A stretch of DNA of 64,000 bases. Source: Alphaproteobacteria bacterium 32-64-14 (GTDB lineage: Bacteria > Pseudomonadota > Alphaproteobacteria > Caulobacterales > Hyphomonadaceae). A program made the position numbers and the translations under genes. The stretch spans positions 34,252 to 98,251 of the forward strand of contig NCEM01000003.1 in assembly GCA_002280725.1 (NCBI GenBank), given 5' to 3'. Positions 41,593 to 50,378 of this stretch are shown here, one piece after another (position 1 is the first letter of the stretch; every line of letters starts with the position of its first letter). Below the pieces are notes generated by a model. The model made no database searches. It was not told where the DNA came from and saw nothing but the letters and a program-made list of their open reading frames with translations.

Positions 41593-41645
41593 GGGGGGAA
41601 TGTAGGGTGGGAAGCCGTAACTGCGATATGGTGAGTGCTAGAAGT

Positions 41646-42158
41646 TTACCGGAGCGGTTGTTCAAAACAGTTGATTCCGACCGAGCGCGAATTGCCGAGC
41701 TCCATATGGCCGGGTGGGCGGAGGCAGAGTTCGGTGCATTCGGCTCCGCCCTCGTACGCTGTGCGGAAATTTCCGCAGACAGCGATGCGGTCCGGCGCAA
41801 CGACGTCATAGGATACGTCGCCGAATTCGGGCGGTGTGCGGCCTTGCAATACGTTGAGCTGGCCTTGAGAAGCCAATGTCGCGCACTCTACTTCTTCTGT
41901 GGTCTTTGGGTCTTGCGAAATGTTGCCGCGTGACCGCAGCGCTGCTTCGTATGTCGCAGCTGCCGTCCTGCTATTGCTAAACGCACATTGGGCGACGCGG
42001 ACGATTTCGAGCATGTGCTGTGATGTCTGCTCGTCTAGCCTGATATCGCGCGCGTTTCCGGGCCCGCCGACGACGATGAAGCCGGCGATGATGGCGGCGA
42101 CAGCAACGGCGGCGCCCGCGATAGCCAGCACCGGGCCGAGGTCACGACTTCTGGTCAT
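41646..42158 (-). CDS. Hypothetical membrane-anchored protein
   Basis: The 170-residue product has an N-terminal helix (LGPVLAIAGAAVAVAAIIAGFIV) and an exported domain with four to five Cys residues (QCAFSNS, VECATL, VAVCGNF-like, ECTELCLRP). It is probably periplasmic and disulfide-bonded. The start at 42158 overlaps the preceding DUF5671 gene by 17 bases, so the two are cotranscribed. I do not recognise a family. Confidence 0.8.
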   Translation of the reverse strand: MTRSRDLGPVLAIAGAAVAVAAIIAGFIVVGGPGNARDIRLDEQTSQHMLEIVRVAQCAFSNSRTAAATYEAALRSRGNISQDPKTTEEVECATLASQGQLNVLQGRTPPEFGDVSYDVVAPDRIAVCGNFRTAYEGGAECTELCLRPPGHMELGNSRSVGINCFEQPLR

Positions 42159-42801
42159 TCTTGTCTCCCTCTTCAGCGTCGCGGATGAAGTAGAAGAAGA
42201 CGCCGCCGGCGAGGAACGCGACGACGAGCAGTTTCAGGAGGAGGCGGGTGGAGAGTTCGCCGGCGAGGAAGGAATAGACGAGGCCGATGGCGTCGCCGAT
42301 CAGGGTGCAGGAGGCGATGATCAGGGCGATGTAGGTGAGCCATTTGCGGACGCGGCTGCGCTGCATGGCGGGGTTGGTGCGGCGTTGTTTGCGGATGTGC
42401 AGGGCGAGCCATGCGAAGAGCGGGCCGCCAACGACCAAGCCGGCGATGGCGGAGCGGATCTGGGTGTCGCGGGGGGAATAGAAGAGTCCGTAGTTATATT
42501 CATTGTCGAGTGCGTCGGGAATAGCTGTGTCGATCAACGCGAACAGCAGCGAGCCGAGATTCCAGGCGACGACGCCGAGCAGGATGAACAGGACGAGATA
42601 GAGAAACGCCTCGCGGGCCGAGACATAGGGGCGGGGACGGGGCACGGCCATGCCGATGTCTGTTTCGGCGTAGTCATCGAGTGCGCTGTCGATTTCCTTT
42701 TGCGTCCATCCGGCGGCGATGAGGGCCGTTGAGATGCGCTCCCGCTTCTCGCCGCGGTTCAGCGCCTCGCGGATGAAGGTGTCGAGGGTTTGGTTGGCCA
42801 T
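42142..42801 (-). CDS. DUF5671-like membrane protein
   Basis: A soluble N-terminal region of about 50 residues (LDTFIREALNRGEKRERIST with GWTQKEIDSALDDY) is a short helical module. It is followed by four helices (AFLYLVLFILLGVVAWNLGS and others) as in DUF5671 proteins. Inner membrane; function unknown. It is the first gene of a two-gene unit with the downstream anchored protein, which overlaps it by 17 bases. Length 219 residues. A family A repeat lies upstream. Confidence 0.82.
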   Translation of the reverse strand: MANQTLDTFIREALNRGEKRERISTALIAAGWTQKEIDSALDDYAETDIGMAVPRPRPYVSAREAFLYLVLFILLGVVAWNLGSLLFALIDTAIPDALDNEYNYGLFYSPRDTQIRSAIAGLVVGGPLFAWLALHIRKQRRTNPAMQRSRVRKWLTYIALIIASCTLIGDAIGLVYSFLAGELSTRLLLKLLVVAFLAGGVFFYFIRDAEEGDKNDQKS

Positions 42802-42879
42802 GGGCTTTCTCCGGTGGGGGAGAGGCTAGGCGGGATTGGGGGATGGGGCCAGTGGGGGCGGTGAGCCGCAAGCAGTGCC

Positions 42880-43003
42880 GAGCACGGTCGGCGCTACGCG
42901 CGCATCGCTACGCGATGCCTATCGACAGGCTCAGGATGAGGCCTATCTGGCGCCAGTGGTCGCTCAAGCGCCTCATCCTGAGCTTGTCGAAGGACGAGGC
43001 GCT
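42880..43003. repeat. Palindromic repeat, family A (copy 4)
   Basis: ATCGACAGGCTCAGGATGAG (left) pairs with CTCATCCTGAGCTTGTCGA (right); the outer part of the left arm is replaced by an unrelated CGCATCGCTACGCGATGC hairpin. It is a diverged copy, between the DUF5671 and esterase genes. Confidence 0.75.
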
Positions 43004-43018
43004 TGCGCGTGGTGTTGG

Positions 43019-44653
43019 CTACGTCGACAGCGTCGCCGCGCGCTCCTCTGCGCGGATATCGACTTCGACGCCGGGCTCCGTGCGGAAGACCATCATGTTG
43101 CGCTGGGCTGCCGTGTAGGCGGGCCAGGCGGGCACGTTGGGGTTGGAGGGGTTGCCGGTCTTGGCGAAGGCGAGCCAGCTTTCGGACATCTGGTCGGCGA
43201 TCTTCTGCGCCTCGGGGCCTGTGCCGGACATGCTTTCGGACTTGGCGACGTTGTCGAAGACCATGCCGATGTCGAGCGCGTGGGGCACGTAGCGCTTGCC
43301 GTCCATCACCGGGGTTTCCCAGTCGAGGTGATAGAAGAACACGGGCGCGCCGCCCACTCCTGCTGCAGATTGTGCGGCCTTGCGATCGGCGACCGTGACG
43401 CTGCCGCGGAAGAATGAGTTGTCGGCGGTCGCCATGAAGAAGAGTTCGGGCGCTTCGATATCGGCGTGCTTGGCCTTGTAGAGATCGATGATCGTCTTGG
43501 CGTCCTTCTTCGGGAAGGCGGTCTTGATCGCGGCGGGGAGCGTGTCCCACGTCAGCGAATGGTTGGGGCTGTCGGCGGGCGTGAGGGAGGTGCCCTCGGT
43601 GCGGTTGCAGCCGATGAGGAGAGGGACGTCAGCCGATTGCGGCGGGCCATCGGGATCGAACGGGTTGCGCGCGATGGAGCGGCCGTCGAGCACGGGGCCG
43701 GAGCCGGCGCCTTGGACGCCTTCTGCGGCGGCCTGGATATCGGCGACGGTCTTGCTGAAGATGTCGGCGATGGTCTCCTTCGTCAGGCCGAGTTTCTTGA
43801 CCACTTCGTCGGCGGCTTTGCCGGAGGCTTCCTTCGTGGCGTGGAGGATGCGCGGGCCGGACTGGACCACGGCGCGGTGGAAGAGGCCCTTGGCCTTGTC
43901 CATCGCCATCAGCGTGCAGACTTTCGATCCGCCGCCGGATTCGCCGAAGATGAGGACGTTGGACGGATCGCCGCCGAAGGCTTCGATGTTGTCGCGCACC
44001 CATTCGAGCGAGAGGATCATGTCGTGCGCGCCGACGGCGCCCGAGTCAGCAAACTGATCGCCGTAGGCGGCGAGGTTGAGATAGCCGAACTGGTTGAGGC
44101 GGTGATTGGTCGTGACGACGACGACATCGCCGCGCTTGGCGAGGCGCACGCCATCGTAGGCGTAGGACGAGCCGGAGCCCGTGGTGAAGCCGCCGCCATG
44201 GAGCCAGACGAGGACGGGGCGTTTCTTGCCATCTGCTGCGGGCGTCCAGACGTTGAGGAAGAGGCAGTCTTCGCCAGCCGACAGCGGCGGGTTCGGGCGC
44301 CACGACGCGAACAGGCCGCCGCCATCGCCGGAGGGCGGCTGGGGCGCGGACGTGGCGTAGGCGAGCGCGTCCTGCGTTTCGGTCCACGGCTCGGGCGGCT
44401 TGGGAAGCTGGAAGCGGGTGAGCGTGGTGTCGGCGCCGTAGCGCACGCCCTTGAAGGTGGCGATGCCATCTTCGAGCGCGCCCTTCACCTTGCCGTACTT
44501 CGTCTCGACGATCGGGTTGGCATCGACAACCGGTTCAGCCGGTTTGTTCTCGCCGCCGCACGCGGCGAGGACGCCGCCGGCCGTTGCGACGGCGGCGATG
44601 GCGACGGAGGCCTTCAGGACGGCACGGCGGCTGCTCGATGTGATCATCGACAT
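43019..44653 (-). CDS. Carboxylesterase/lipase family lipoprotein (type B)
   Basis: 544 residues. The N-terminus has an RR motif (SSSRRAVLKASVAIA) and then a LAAC lipobox, so a Tat-exported lipoprotein is likely. The core is carboxylesterase type B: EDCLFLNVWTP, LVWLHGGGF, the nucleophile Ser239 in FGESGGGSK and a later catalytic His in YVPHALDIGMV. The usual FGESAGG is FGESGGG here. It hydrolyses carboxylic esters; the substrate is unknown. GGGAGAG lies before the start at 44653. Confidence 0.92.
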   Translation of the reverse strand: MSMITSSSRRAVLKASVAIAAVATAGGVLAACGGENKPAEPVVDANPIVETKYGKVKGALEDGIATFKGVRYGADTTLTRFQLPKPPEPWTETQDALAYATSAPQPPSGDGGGLFASWRPNPPLSAGEDCLFLNVWTPAADGKKRPVLVWLHGGGFTTGSGSSYAYDGVRLAKRGDVVVVTTNHRLNQFGYLNLAAYGDQFADSGAVGAHDMILSLEWVRDNIEAFGGDPSNVLIFGESGGGSKVCTLMAMDKAKGLFHRAVVQSGPRILHATKEASGKAADEVVKKLGLTKETIADIFSKTVADIQAAAEGVQGAGSGPVLDGRSIARNPFDPDGPPQSADVPLLIGCNRTEGTSLTPADSPNHSLTWDTLPAAIKTAFPKKDAKTIIDLYKAKHADIEAPELFFMATADNSFFRGSVTVADRKAAQSAAGVGGAPVFFYHLDWETPVMDGKRYVPHALDIGMVFDNVAKSESMSGTGPEAQKIADQMSESWLAFAKTGNPSNPNVPAWPAYTAAQRNMMVFRTEPGVEVDIRAEERAATLST

Positions 44654-44818
44654 GTTTTTCTCTCCCACTTTTTTGGCCCAAGCTGATCCAGTCTGACGCC
44701 GGATGTGTTGCGGGGAAGCTAGAACGCACTTCATACTGCCGTCCAGCCAGACTGTGTAACGATCCGGACAGATGGCGGGAGGCATGGCGGCCTTCCGCGC
44801 CCGGAAGGAGAGATCGCC

Positions 44819-45241
44819 ATGACGCTTCCTGCGCCGCCTGAGGGCTTTGCGCCGCATTTCCGAAAATCACCCGTGACCGATCCTTGGGAGCCGCTCTTTT
44901 CGCGGGTTCTGGGGGATCGCGTGATGATCGGGTTTCATGTGCGTGAGGCGCACACGAATTCGCGCGGGATGCTGCACGGCGGATTGATCGCGGCGCTGGC
45001 GGACAATGCGATGGGATTGAGTTGCGTCGCTGTGCTGACGGCGGCGGGGCATAAGCCGGCGGGCGGATTGGTGACGGTGTCGCTGGCGATCGATTATGTC
45101 GGCGCGGCGAAGCTGGGCCAGTGGGTGGCGGTGGACACGCAGTATGTGAAGACGGGCAAAACGCTTTGTTTTGCGCAGGCGTTTGTGATGGCGGACGGCG
45201 AAGTGATCGCGCGGGCCGATGCGCGGTTCAAGGTGTCTTAG
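44819..45241 (+). CDS. PaaI-type thioesterase (hotdog fold)
   Basis: The 140-residue protein has the PaaI family layout with the catalytic region NSRGMLHGGLIAALADNAMG and the strands VTVSLAIDYVGAAKLGQWVA and FAQAFVMADGEVIARADARF. It hydrolyses acyl-CoA thioesters, often of phenylacetyl or medium-chain groups. AAGGAGAG supports the ATG at 44819. It is divergent from the esterase gene with about 165 bases between, which may hold both promoters. Confidence 0.92.
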   Translation: MTLPAPPEGFAPHFRKSPVTDPWEPLFSRVLGDRVMIGFHVREAHTNSRGMLHGGLIAALADNAMGLSCVAVLTAAGHKPAGGLVTVSLAIDYVGAAKLGQWVAVDTQYVKTGKTLCFAQAFVMADGEVIARADARFKVS

Positions 45242-45246
45242 TGTGG

Positions 45247-45381
45247 GGTGGTGAGCACGCGCTCGTGCTTCGACGGACGGGCCGCGCAGCGGCCCTGCTC
45301 AGCATGAGCGCTAAGGGACGCCGATAACTGCAAGGCGCTCATCCTTGAGCAGCGACCGAAGGGAGCGGCCGTCGAAGGATA
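45247..45381. repeat. Palindromic repeat, family A/D hybrid (diverged)
   Basis: GAGCACGCGCTCGTGCTTCG and ACGGACGGGCCGC... pairs imperfectly with the region ending GCGGCCGTCGAAGGAT. It carries both the CTTCGAC core of family A and the GACGG core of family D, suggesting the two families are related. Confidence 0.65.
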
Positions 45382-45385
45382 CCGT

Positions 45386-46096
45386 CTACTGCCCCCAAGC
45401 CTTCGCGGGCTGCTGCAGGATCATGATCTTCTGCCAGATCTTGCGCGAGAGGCTGGTGGTCAGGTCTTCGATCTCGTTGACGGCTTCGATGATGACCGGG
45501 TCGCGCATGTTCTGCATGTAGAGCGCGGCGAGTTTGCCGGTGAGGGAGAGCATCTCGCTGCAATAGTCGAGATACCGGATCAGCTCGAACTCGGTCATGT
45601 CGTGGACTTGCGACGAGGCGGTGGAGGAGTATCCCTTCCAAAGCTGGGTCGGGTCTTTCGTCAGCTGGTGCATGTCGACCACGTGGGCAATGGAGCGCAG
45701 TTCGTGCAGGTCGCTCAGCACGGCGCGGCGGCGCCAGCGGGATTCGAGGTTGAGCAGGAACCAGCTGGCGGCGCCGGAGAGGGCGATGGTGTTCACGGCG
45801 GCGTCGACGCCTTGCAGGACATTGGAGGCATCGTTCTCGACCGGCAGGTTCGGCAGGGCCGTGGCGAACCAGATCAGGCCGGCAGCGCCGATGGCGATGG
45901 CGATGCCGACACCGGTGCGTAGCCAGATGTTTGGCCGGGCGACCCAGGAGAGCTTGCGCTTGTCCTCGCGGGCGATGTCGAGGAGCTGCTTGCACAGGTT
46001 GGCGAGGCCGCGGTTCGGGAATCGCTCCTGGATGCGCTGGTGGAGCGTCTCCAGCGTCGCTTCGATCCTGTCGGCGTTGAGTGTGCGGTAGGGCAT
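45386..46096 (-). CDS. Hypothetical membrane protein (236 aa)
   Basis: A helical cytoplasmic N-terminus (NADRIEATLETLHQRIQERF) leads to two membrane helices (WLRTGVGIAIAIGAAGLIWF and VNTIALSGAASWFLLNL). A soluble domain with LHELRSIAHVVDMHQLTKDP and FELIRYLDYCSEMLSLTGKL follows. The shape recalls conserved alphaproteobacterial proteins of unknown function. Start at 46096. No signature of a known transporter or sensor is visible. Confidence 0.75.
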   Translation of the reverse strand: MPYRTLNADRIEATLETLHQRIQERFPNRGLANLCKQLLDIAREDKRKLSWVARPNIWLRTGVGIAIAIGAAGLIWFATALPNLPVENDASNVLQGVDAAVNTIALSGAASWFLLNLESRWRRRAVLSDLHELRSIAHVVDMHQLTKDPTQLWKGYSSTASSQVHDMTEFELIRYLDYCSEMLSLTGKLAALYMQNMRDPVIIEAVNEIEDLTTSLSRKIWQKIMILQQPAKAWGQ

Positions 46097-46142
46097 GGAC
46101 GGCAGTAATGCCGTGCGAATGCGCCACGGGGAAGGGGGATTC

Positions 46143-47171
46143 CTATTCCCCCGCCTCGTCCTCATAGCCCACGAGGTGCAGCGGCCTTGCTTTGCGGCCT
46201 TCGAGTTCGGCCCAGCGGGCGAGGGCGTCGTCGCGGCCGTGGGTGACCCAGAGTTCCTCCGGGTTCACTTCGCGGACGGTGGTGGTGAGTTCGTCCCAGT
46301 CGGCGTGGTCGGACAGGATGAGGGGGAGTTCGATGCCGCCGGCCTTGGCGCGCTGGCGGATGTTCATCCAGCCGGAGGCGAAGGAGATGACCGGATCGGG
46401 GAAGCGCTCCGCCCACGGCGTGCCGGTGGCGGAGGGCGGGCAGAGGATGATCTTGCCGGCGAACTTCTGGCTTTCGCTTTTCTGCTTCTTCTCGAGCGTG
46501 GCGGATTCGAGTGGGCCAAGGTCGACGCCGAGGCGCTCGTACATCTCGCAGAGCTGTTTCATGGCGCCGTGGATGTAGATGGTCTCATTGTAGCCGGCGT
46601 CGCGCAGTTCGCGGATGACGCGCTGGGCCTTGCCGAAGGCGTAGGCGCCGACGAGATGCGCGCGCTCGGGGAAGGCGCGGATGGAGGCGAGCAGCTTGCC
46701 GACTTCGCCGGAGCTTTCCGGGTGGCGGAAGACGGGCAGCGCGAAGGTCGCCTCCGAGATGAAGACATGGCAGGGCGCGACTTCGAAGGGCGCGCAGGTG
46801 GGATCGCGGCGGCGCTTGTAGTCGCCGGTGCAGATCATGGTGAGGCCCTTGTGCTTCACCTCGACCTGGGCTGAGCCGATGACGTGGCCTGCCGGGATCA
46901 GGCGGATATCGACATCGTTGATGCGGGTGGTCTCGCCATAGCGGGCGGCCTGGCGCGCGCGGGTGAATTCCTGGCCGTAGCGGGTGGCCATTGCTTCGAT
47001 GGTTTCGGGTGTGGCGAGGACGGCGCCGTGGCCGGCGCGGGCGTGATCGGAGTGGCCGTGGGTGACGACGGCGCGATCAACCCCACCGCGCACGGGGTCG
47101 ATGTAGAAGTCGCCGGGCGGGCAATAGAGGCCCTGCGGCGTGGGGCGAAGCAGGTCTTCGGGGCGGATCAT
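46143..47171 (-). CDS. Ligase-associated DNA damage response exonuclease (metallo-beta-lactamase fold)
   Basis: The 342-residue MBL-fold nuclease has THGHSDHARAGH (the HxHxDH motif), IPAGHVIGSAQVEV and CTGDYKRRRDPTC. FISEATFALP with the downstream LSDHADWDEL completes the beta-CASP-like set. It is the Exo of the Lhr-Lig-Exo-Pe module, which acts in DNA-damage repair. Its cognate ligase lies 4.5 kb away and the helicase 12 kb on. Start at 47171 is MIRPEDLL. Confidence 0.94.
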   Translation of the reverse strand: MIRPEDLLRPTPQGLYCPPGDFYIDPVRGGVDRAVVTHGHSDHARAGHGAVLATPETIEAMATRYGQEFTRARQAARYGETTRINDVDIRLIPAGHVIGSAQVEVKHKGLTMICTGDYKRRRDPTCAPFEVAPCHVFISEATFALPVFRHPESSGEVGKLLASIRAFPERAHLVGAYAFGKAQRVIRELRDAGYNETIYIHGAMKQLCEMYERLGVDLGPLESATLEKKQKSESQKFAGKIILCPPSATGTPWAERFPDPVISFASGWMNIRQRAKAGGIELPLILSDHADWDELTTTVREVNPEELWVTHGRDDALARWAELEGRKARPLHLVGYEDEAGE

Positions 47172-47230
47172 GCTGGTTGAGATGAGCGCGTGGGCGGGCG
47201 GAGTAAAGTGGGCGCATGCGCTGGGGCGGG

Positions 47231-47338
47231 GTCATTCTCGGGCCTGTCCCGAGAATCCCGGTTCTATCAGCGAAGCGAATCGCGGTGGTTCCCCTCGGAG
47301 TCATCAACCGAGATTCTCGGGACAGGCCCGAGAATGAC
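47231..47338. repeat. Palindromic repeat, family B (copy 2)
   Basis: GTCATTCTCGGGCCTGTCCC ... GGGACAGGCCCGAGAATGAC is a nearly perfect 108-base element between the divergent exonuclease and lipocalin genes. Its core contains AACCGAGATTCTCGGG, as in the other copies. Confidence 0.88.
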
Positions 47339-47422
47339 CCCTCTCTTTTGCGCAACAGCCGGGCCTTGCAAAATTCTGACTGGTTCGCTGCTCCAACCGC
47401 CCGTTCGGCGCGTATAGCGGAC

Positions 47423-47968
47423 ATGAAACAGCTCATCCTTGCCCTTGCCGCTGCGGCCACCCTTTCCATGGGAGGTTGCATCACGTCATCCGGACCGGGA
47501 GGCGCGCCGCCGCCTGTGGCCAAGGTGGATGCGGCCCGGTTCTACACCGGGGACTGGCACGAGATTGCGTTCCGGCCGAACTGGGCGACGGACGGATGCG
47601 TGGCGGGGATCACGCGGTATACGCCGAAGGACAAGCCGACTGAGGTTGGCGTGCGCGATTCCTGTCGCGAGAAGACGCTCGATGGAAATGAGAAGGTTGT
47701 TGAGGGGACGGGGTACATTCTGGATCCGCCGGCCAGTGCCAAGATCCGCGTCGACTACTTCCCCTTCATCAGCCGCGAGACGTGGGTGGCGGCGCTGGCG
47801 GATGATTATAGCTGGTTCATCTCGGTGACGCCGGACTTTGGCGAGGTGAACATCTTCACGCGCAATCCGCAGCCGGGCGAGAAGCTGATCAGTGAGCTGA
47901 CCGCGAAGGTGAAGGCGTGGGGGTATGATACCTCGCTGCTGGTGTTCCCGGTGCAACCGCCGAATTAA
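47423..47968 (+). CDS. Lipocalin-like lipoprotein
   Basis: The 181-residue product has a lipoprotein signal ending MGGC and a lipocalin opening (FYTGDWHEIAFRPNWATDGC, the GxWYEIA-type motif). It continues with VGVRDSCREKT, RVDYFPFISRETWVAAL and YSWFISVTPDFGEVNIF, matching the Blc-like lipocalin strands. Likely an outer-membrane lipid-binding lipoprotein. The ATG at 47423 is the only start that yields the signal peptide. It precedes the lipid-related operon by 167 bases. Confidence 0.85.
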   Translation: MKQLILALAAAATLSMGGCITSSGPGGAPPPVAKVDAARFYTGDWHEIAFRPNWATDGCVAGITRYTPKDKPTEVGVRDSCREKTLDGNEKVVEGTGYILDPPASAKIRVDYFPFISRETWVAALADDYSWFISVTPDFGEVNIFTRNPQPGEKLISELTAKVKAWGYDTSLLVFPVQPPN

Positions 47969-48135
47969 GGTGCAGGCCGACGCTACCAGACCGTTCGGGC
48001 CTGGCGTCGCAGCGTTATGGTTACAGGATTGCGGCGAGGGTTTCGCGCCATTGCCTTGAGTTTTCCCCAAATAGCCCGATCTATGCGACTGGCTTCAAGA
48101 CCCCATACAGGGTTCGGGCGGACGCAGGGACGGCA

Positions 48136-49422
48136 ATGCCAAGCGCATTCGATGCGACACGGCGGATGATTGCGGCGATGCTGCAGGGGCGGACGACGTC
48201 TGACATCGCGAAGCAGAGCCGGCCTGACACCGCGTCGCCATTGAAGCCGTGGATACGGCCGGCGAAGCGGCTGGAGGCGACGTTCACGGCGGCGAACTGG
48301 AAGACGCTGCTGGGGCATTCGGGCGCGAGCGAGGCTGACAAGGCCGAGCTCTATGACGCCAAGGCGCAGGAGCAGCTGGAGCGTTACGAGCACAATGTCG
48401 AGAATTACATTGGCACGTTGCGGTTGCCTGTGGGCGTGATTGGTCCGCTGCGGGTCAACGGCATTTTCGCCAAGGGTGATTTCTATGTGCCGCTGGCGAC
48501 GAGCGAGGCGGCGCTGGTGGCGAGCTATGGACGCGGGGCGCGGCTGATCTCGTCGGTTGGAGGCGCGACGACGGCGACGCTGGCCGAGGGCGTACATCGC
48601 TCGCCGGGATTTGCGTTTGGCACGACGACCGAGGCGGGACTGTTCGTCGCCTGGGTATGCGAGAATTTCGGGCTGCTGGAGACGGCGGCGCAGGCGACGA
48701 CGCGGCATGGCAAGCTGGTGGAGATCAGCCCGCATGTCGAAGGCGACCATGTCTATCTCGTGTTCACCTACACGACGGGGGACGCGGCCGGGCAGAACAT
48801 GGTGACGATCGCGACGGCGGCGGTGTGCGCGGCGATCGAGGAACATTCGCCGGTGAAGCCGCTGCACTGGTTCGTGGAGGCGAATTTCTCGGGCGACAAG
48901 AAGGCGTCGGCCATGTCGTTCCTCAGCGTGCGGGGGCGGAAGGTGACGGCTTCGGTTGAGCTGCCGGGCGAGGAGATCGAGAAGCAACTGCATACGACGC
49001 CGCGGCGGATGGAGGAGTATTGGCGCATGTCGGCGCTGGGCGGCGTGATGTCGGGCTCGATCGGCGTGCAGGGGCATTATGCGAACGGACTGGCGGCGCT
49101 GTATCTGGCGACGGGGCAGGATGCGGCGTGTGTGGCGGAGAGCGCAGTGGGCGTGACGCGGATCGAACAGCGGGATGGAAACAAGCTGTTCGTTTCGGTG
49201 ACGCTGCCGAATGTGATTGTCGGGACTGTGGGCGGCGGGACGGGGCTGCCGACACAGAGCGCAGGGCTGAACATTCTCGGGCTGAAGGGCGCGGGACATG
49301 CGCGGGCGTTTGGCGAAGTCATCGCGGCGGTGTGCCTTGCGGGGGAGTTGTCGATCATCGGCGCGCTGTGCGCGCATGAGTTCGCCAGCGCGCACAAGAA
49401 CCTTGCGCGGGGCAAGGCGTGA
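48136..49422 (+). CDS. HMG-CoA reductase homologue (class I-like)
   Basis: The 428-residue protein has class I HMG-CoA reductase features: ENYIGTLRLPVGVIGPL, catalytic Glu124 in VPLATSEAALVAS, Asp216/Asn221 in GDAAGQNMV (the family DAMGMN site, with M-G-M changed to A-G-Q), Lys255/256 in FSGDKKASA, Asp329 in ATGQD and TVGGGTGLPTQ. His414 or His420 is the likely proton donor. It reduces an acyl-CoA thioester to an alcohol with NADPH. No other mevalonate-pathway gene is visible here, so the substrate is open. The downstream UbiA gene overlaps its stop. Confidence 0.9.
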   Translation: MPSAFDATRRMIAAMLQGRTTSDIAKQSRPDTASPLKPWIRPAKRLEATFTAANWKTLLGHSGASEADKAELYDAKAQEQLERYEHNVENYIGTLRLPVGVIGPLRVNGIFAKGDFYVPLATSEAALVASYGRGARLISSVGGATTATLAEGVHRSPGFAFGTTTEAGLFVAWVCENFGLLETAAQATTRHGKLVEISPHVEGDHVYLVFTYTTGDAAGQNMVTIATAAVCAAIEEHSPVKPLHWFVEANFSGDKKASAMSFLSVRGRKVTASVELPGEEIEKQLHTTPRRMEEYWRMSALGGVMSGSIGVQGHYANGLAALYLATGQDAACVAESAVGVTRIEQRDGNKLFVSVTLPNVIVGTVGGGTGLPTQSAGLNILGLKGAGHARAFGEVIAAVCLAGELSIIGALCAHEFASAHKNLARGKA

Positions 49423-50378
49423 GCGAGGCTTTGGCGACGGCGCGGGATGCGCGCGGGTTTGGGGCGCGGCTGTGGGAATACCAGGCCGAGCGGTTCCCTG
49501 TGTTCAAGCATGGCGTGCTGATCGCGGCGTTTGGGACGTCGGCGGTGTGCCTGTCGGCGTTGCTGCGTGGCGCGGCGCCGGAATGGCCGTCGCTGGTGGT
49601 GGCTGTGCTGGTGCTGTTCGGGTTCTTCTTCCAGCTGCGCGTGGCGGACGAGCACAAGGACAATGACGACGACACGAAGTATCGCCCGGAGCGGCCGGTG
49701 CCGCGTGGGCTGGTGACGTTGGCCGAGTTGCGCGGCGTCGCGATTGCGGTGGGCGTCGTGCAGATCGTGCTGACGGCGTGGCTCGGCTGGGCGATGCTTG
49801 GGCTGCTTGTGCTGGTGTGGGCGTACATGGCTGTGATGACGAAGGAGTTCTTCGTTGCTGCGTGGCTGAAGAAGCGGCCCATCATCTACATGGTGAGCCA
49901 TATGGCGATCATGCCGCTGATCGATCTCTATGCGACGGCGTGCGACTGGCTGCCGGCGGGCGTCGCGCTGCATGAGGGGTTCGGGCTGACGCTGGGGGCG
50001 TTCCTGTTGCTGTCGCTGGTGAATGGGTCTGCGATCGAGATCGCGCGCAAGAGCTGGGCGCCTACGAGCGAGCGGGAGGGTGTCGAGACATATTCACGCG
50101 CGTGGGGCGCGGCGCGGGCTGGTGTGGTGGTGATGGCGGTACTGCTGGCGGGCCTGGCGGTGGCGGCGTTCGTCAATGTGCGGTCGGGTGCGAGCATCTG
50201 GTTTCTGACGGTGCTGATGGCCGTGACGATGTATGCGGCGTGGACGGCTATCGACTATGCCGGCACGCCGACGGAGAAGACGGTGAAGCGGCTGGAGACC
50301 GGCACGGCGGTGTTCGTGATTGCGAACTATCTGCTGCTGGGCGTGCTGCCGTTGATGGCGTCGCTGTGGCTGGCATGA
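49419..50378 (+). CDS. UbiA-family prenyltransferase
   Basis: This 319-residue membrane protein has about eight helices. The first Asp-rich motif is in HKDNDDDTKYRPERPVPRG. The second conserved loop has EIARKSWAPTSEREGVETYS, replacing the usual DxxxD by Glu and Arg residues. UbiA enzymes transfer a prenyl group from a diphosphate to an aromatic or glycerol-type acceptor. GTG start overlaps the HMGR-like stop and its own stop overlaps the next gene (ATGA), so it is in the middle of the coupled operon. Acceptor unknown. Confidence 0.92.
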   Translation: MSEALATARDARGFGARLWEYQAERFPVFKHGVLIAAFGTSAVCLSALLRGAAPEWPSLVVAVLVLFGFFFQLRVADEHKDNDDDTKYRPERPVPRGLVTLAELRGVAIAVGVVQIVLTAWLGWAMLGLLVLVWAYMAVMTKEFFVAAWLKKRPIIYMVSHMAIMPLIDLYATACDWLPAGVALHEGFGLTLGAFLLLSLVNGSAIEIARKSWAPTSEREGVETYSRAWGAARAGVVVMAVLLAGLAVAAFVNVRSGASIWFLTVLMAVTMYAAWTAIDYAGTPTEKTVKRLETGTAVFVIANYLLLGVLPLMASLWLA

